Assembly: GCA_023270185.1 (NCBI GenBank)
Contig: JAGLCY010000085.1
Span: 1-45,881 of the forward strand
DNA from: Candidatus Krumholzibacteriia bacterium
GTDB taxonomy: Bacteria > Krumholzibacteriota > Krumholzibacteriia > LZORAL124-64-63
Direction: 5' to 3'
DNA: 45,881 nt
Shown: one piece after another, positions 44,955 through 45,881 of the stretch
Layout of the letters: the number at the start of each line of letters is the position of its first letter
Numbering within the stretch: the stretch's first letter is position 1
Translations under genes and position numbers: made by a program
The notes under the pieces: generated by a model
What the model saw: the letters and a program-made list of their open reading frames with translations, nothing else
What the model was told of the DNA's origin: nothing
Database searches by the model: none

Positions 44955-45881
44955 ATGCCGACCATGGCCGTCGTGGGCTTGGCCTTGCTCATCTGGGGCA
45001 TCACCAGCCTGAATTCCGCCGAACGATCATCCCAACAGGAATATGGAATGGGCGGTCCGGAAGAACCACCCCTGGCCATTGCCATGACTTCGGACGGGTT
45101 GCCCCCGGCGGGCAGCATCGACCTCGACCGGGACTGGTCCTTCGGATCCTACGTCGTCCAGTCACCCGGTCCGGGCCTGGCCACCGGTGAACTCGGTCCC
45201 GTGTACCGACCCGACCATGGTCCACAGGAAATGCGAATCGGCAGGGGGATGACCTTCTACGAATCCCTGGCCGCCCGCGGCGTCGGCCACGAAGACATCA
45301 TGACCCTGGTCGATGCCTGCAAATCCTTCCGCAACCTGCGCAATGTCCGAACCGGTGAACTGTTCCGTATCCACATCACACCCGACGGCGGACTGCGCTC
45401 GCTGGGTTTCGACATGGACAATGAAAGTTATGTGACCTGGAGGCGCGAAAGCGACACATACATCCGTGAGGACGGCAACTATCCCGTCGAGTATCGTCTC
45501 AAGGGAGTCACCGGAACCATCGAAACGTCCCTCTACGAAAGTCTCCAGAAAATGGGCGCGCCTTTGACCCTGGCTCCAAAAATGAACGACATCCTGGGCT
45601 GGGACATCGATTTCAACAGGGATCTGCGCAAGGGCGACACTTTCCGCATCCTTTACGACGAGGTCTGGAAAGAGGACGAACTGGTTCGCACCGGATCGAT
45701 CAAGGCCCTGGAAATCGTCAACCGCGGCAAAGTGAAACGGGCTGTGCGGTTCACCTCTGACGGTGGCCGCCCCGGGTATTTTGATCCCGACGGGAACAAT
45801 ATGCAGAAGCAGTTGATGCGGGCGCCTCTGGAATATTCCCGGATCAGCAGCAATTATTCTCTCCGGCGTTTCCACCCCGTA
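44955..45881 (+). CDS. M23 family metallopeptidase, N-terminal part (runs off right edge)
   Basis: Own translation MPTMAVVGLALLIWGITSLNS...FRILYDEVWKEDELVRTGSIKALEIVNRGKVKRAVRFTSDGGRPGYFDPDGNNMQKQLMRAPLEYSRISSNYSLRRFHPV; pre-catalytic YFDxxG...SRISSxxS.RRFHPV is typical of M23. Absent from ORF track. Confidence 0.85.
   Translation, partial: MPTMAVVGLALLIWGITSLNSAERSSQQEYGMGGPEEPPLAIAMTSDGLPPAGSIDLDRDWSFGSYVVQSPGPGLATGELGPVYRPDHGPQEMRIGRGMTFYESLAARGVGHEDIMTLVDACKSFRNLRNVRTGELFRIHITPDGGLRSLGFDMDNESYVTWRRESDTYIREDGNYPVEYRLKGVTGTIETSLYESLQKMGAPLTLAPKMNDILGWDIDFNRDLRKGDTFRILYDEVWKEDELVRTGSIKALEIVNRGKVKRAVRFTSDGGRPGYFDPDGNNMQKQLMRAPLEYSRISSNYSLRRFHPV

Noticed and set aside
1-45881. tRNA, rRNA, CRISPR array, integrase or transposase
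   Set aside because: Looked for characteristic sequences and short regularly spaced repeats; none found by eye. A tRNAscan-SE/CRISPRfinder run would be decisive.

Overview
GC-rich chromosomal window, consistent with an FCB-type Gram-negative (Krumholzibacteria/Eisenbacteria-like; this placement is inference from FlgD-like C-terminal domains, PorV-like and beta-barrel proteins). It is densely coding, with about 38 supportable genes plus one pseudogene. No rRNA, recognisable tRNA, CRISPR array or transposase was seen. Two genes run off the window edges and are missing from the ORF track: an HNH-endonuclease-like gene (1..758, -) and an M23 peptidase (44955..45881, +). Main blocks: (i) a housekeeping minus-strand run (ctpA, tmk, CDP-alcohol phosphatidyltransferase, rsmI, nadE, trkH, trkA, threonine aldolase, HU); (ii) a minus-strand surface cluster (lamin-tail repeat protein, PorV/PorQ-like, HhH plus beta-barrel protein, OmpP1/FadL-like barrel, 5'-nucleotidase-like phosphoesterase); (iii) a plus-strand probable sphingolipid operon (serine palmitoyltransferase, GNAT-type bacterial ceramide synthase candidate, ceramide-reductase-like NAD-dependent epimerase, Aur1-like PAP2 enzyme); (iv) a Memo-AMMECR1 fusion; (v) metG preceded by a striking imperfect inverted repeat of about 156 nt with two internal hairpins (possible three-way junction). 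The best candidates for something new are the metG-leader element, the sphingolipid operon with its Aur1-like head-group enzyme, and the surface cluster pairing LTD repeats, an HhH-tipped barrel and a nucleotidase. All family calls come from reading the protein sequences; no database search was run.
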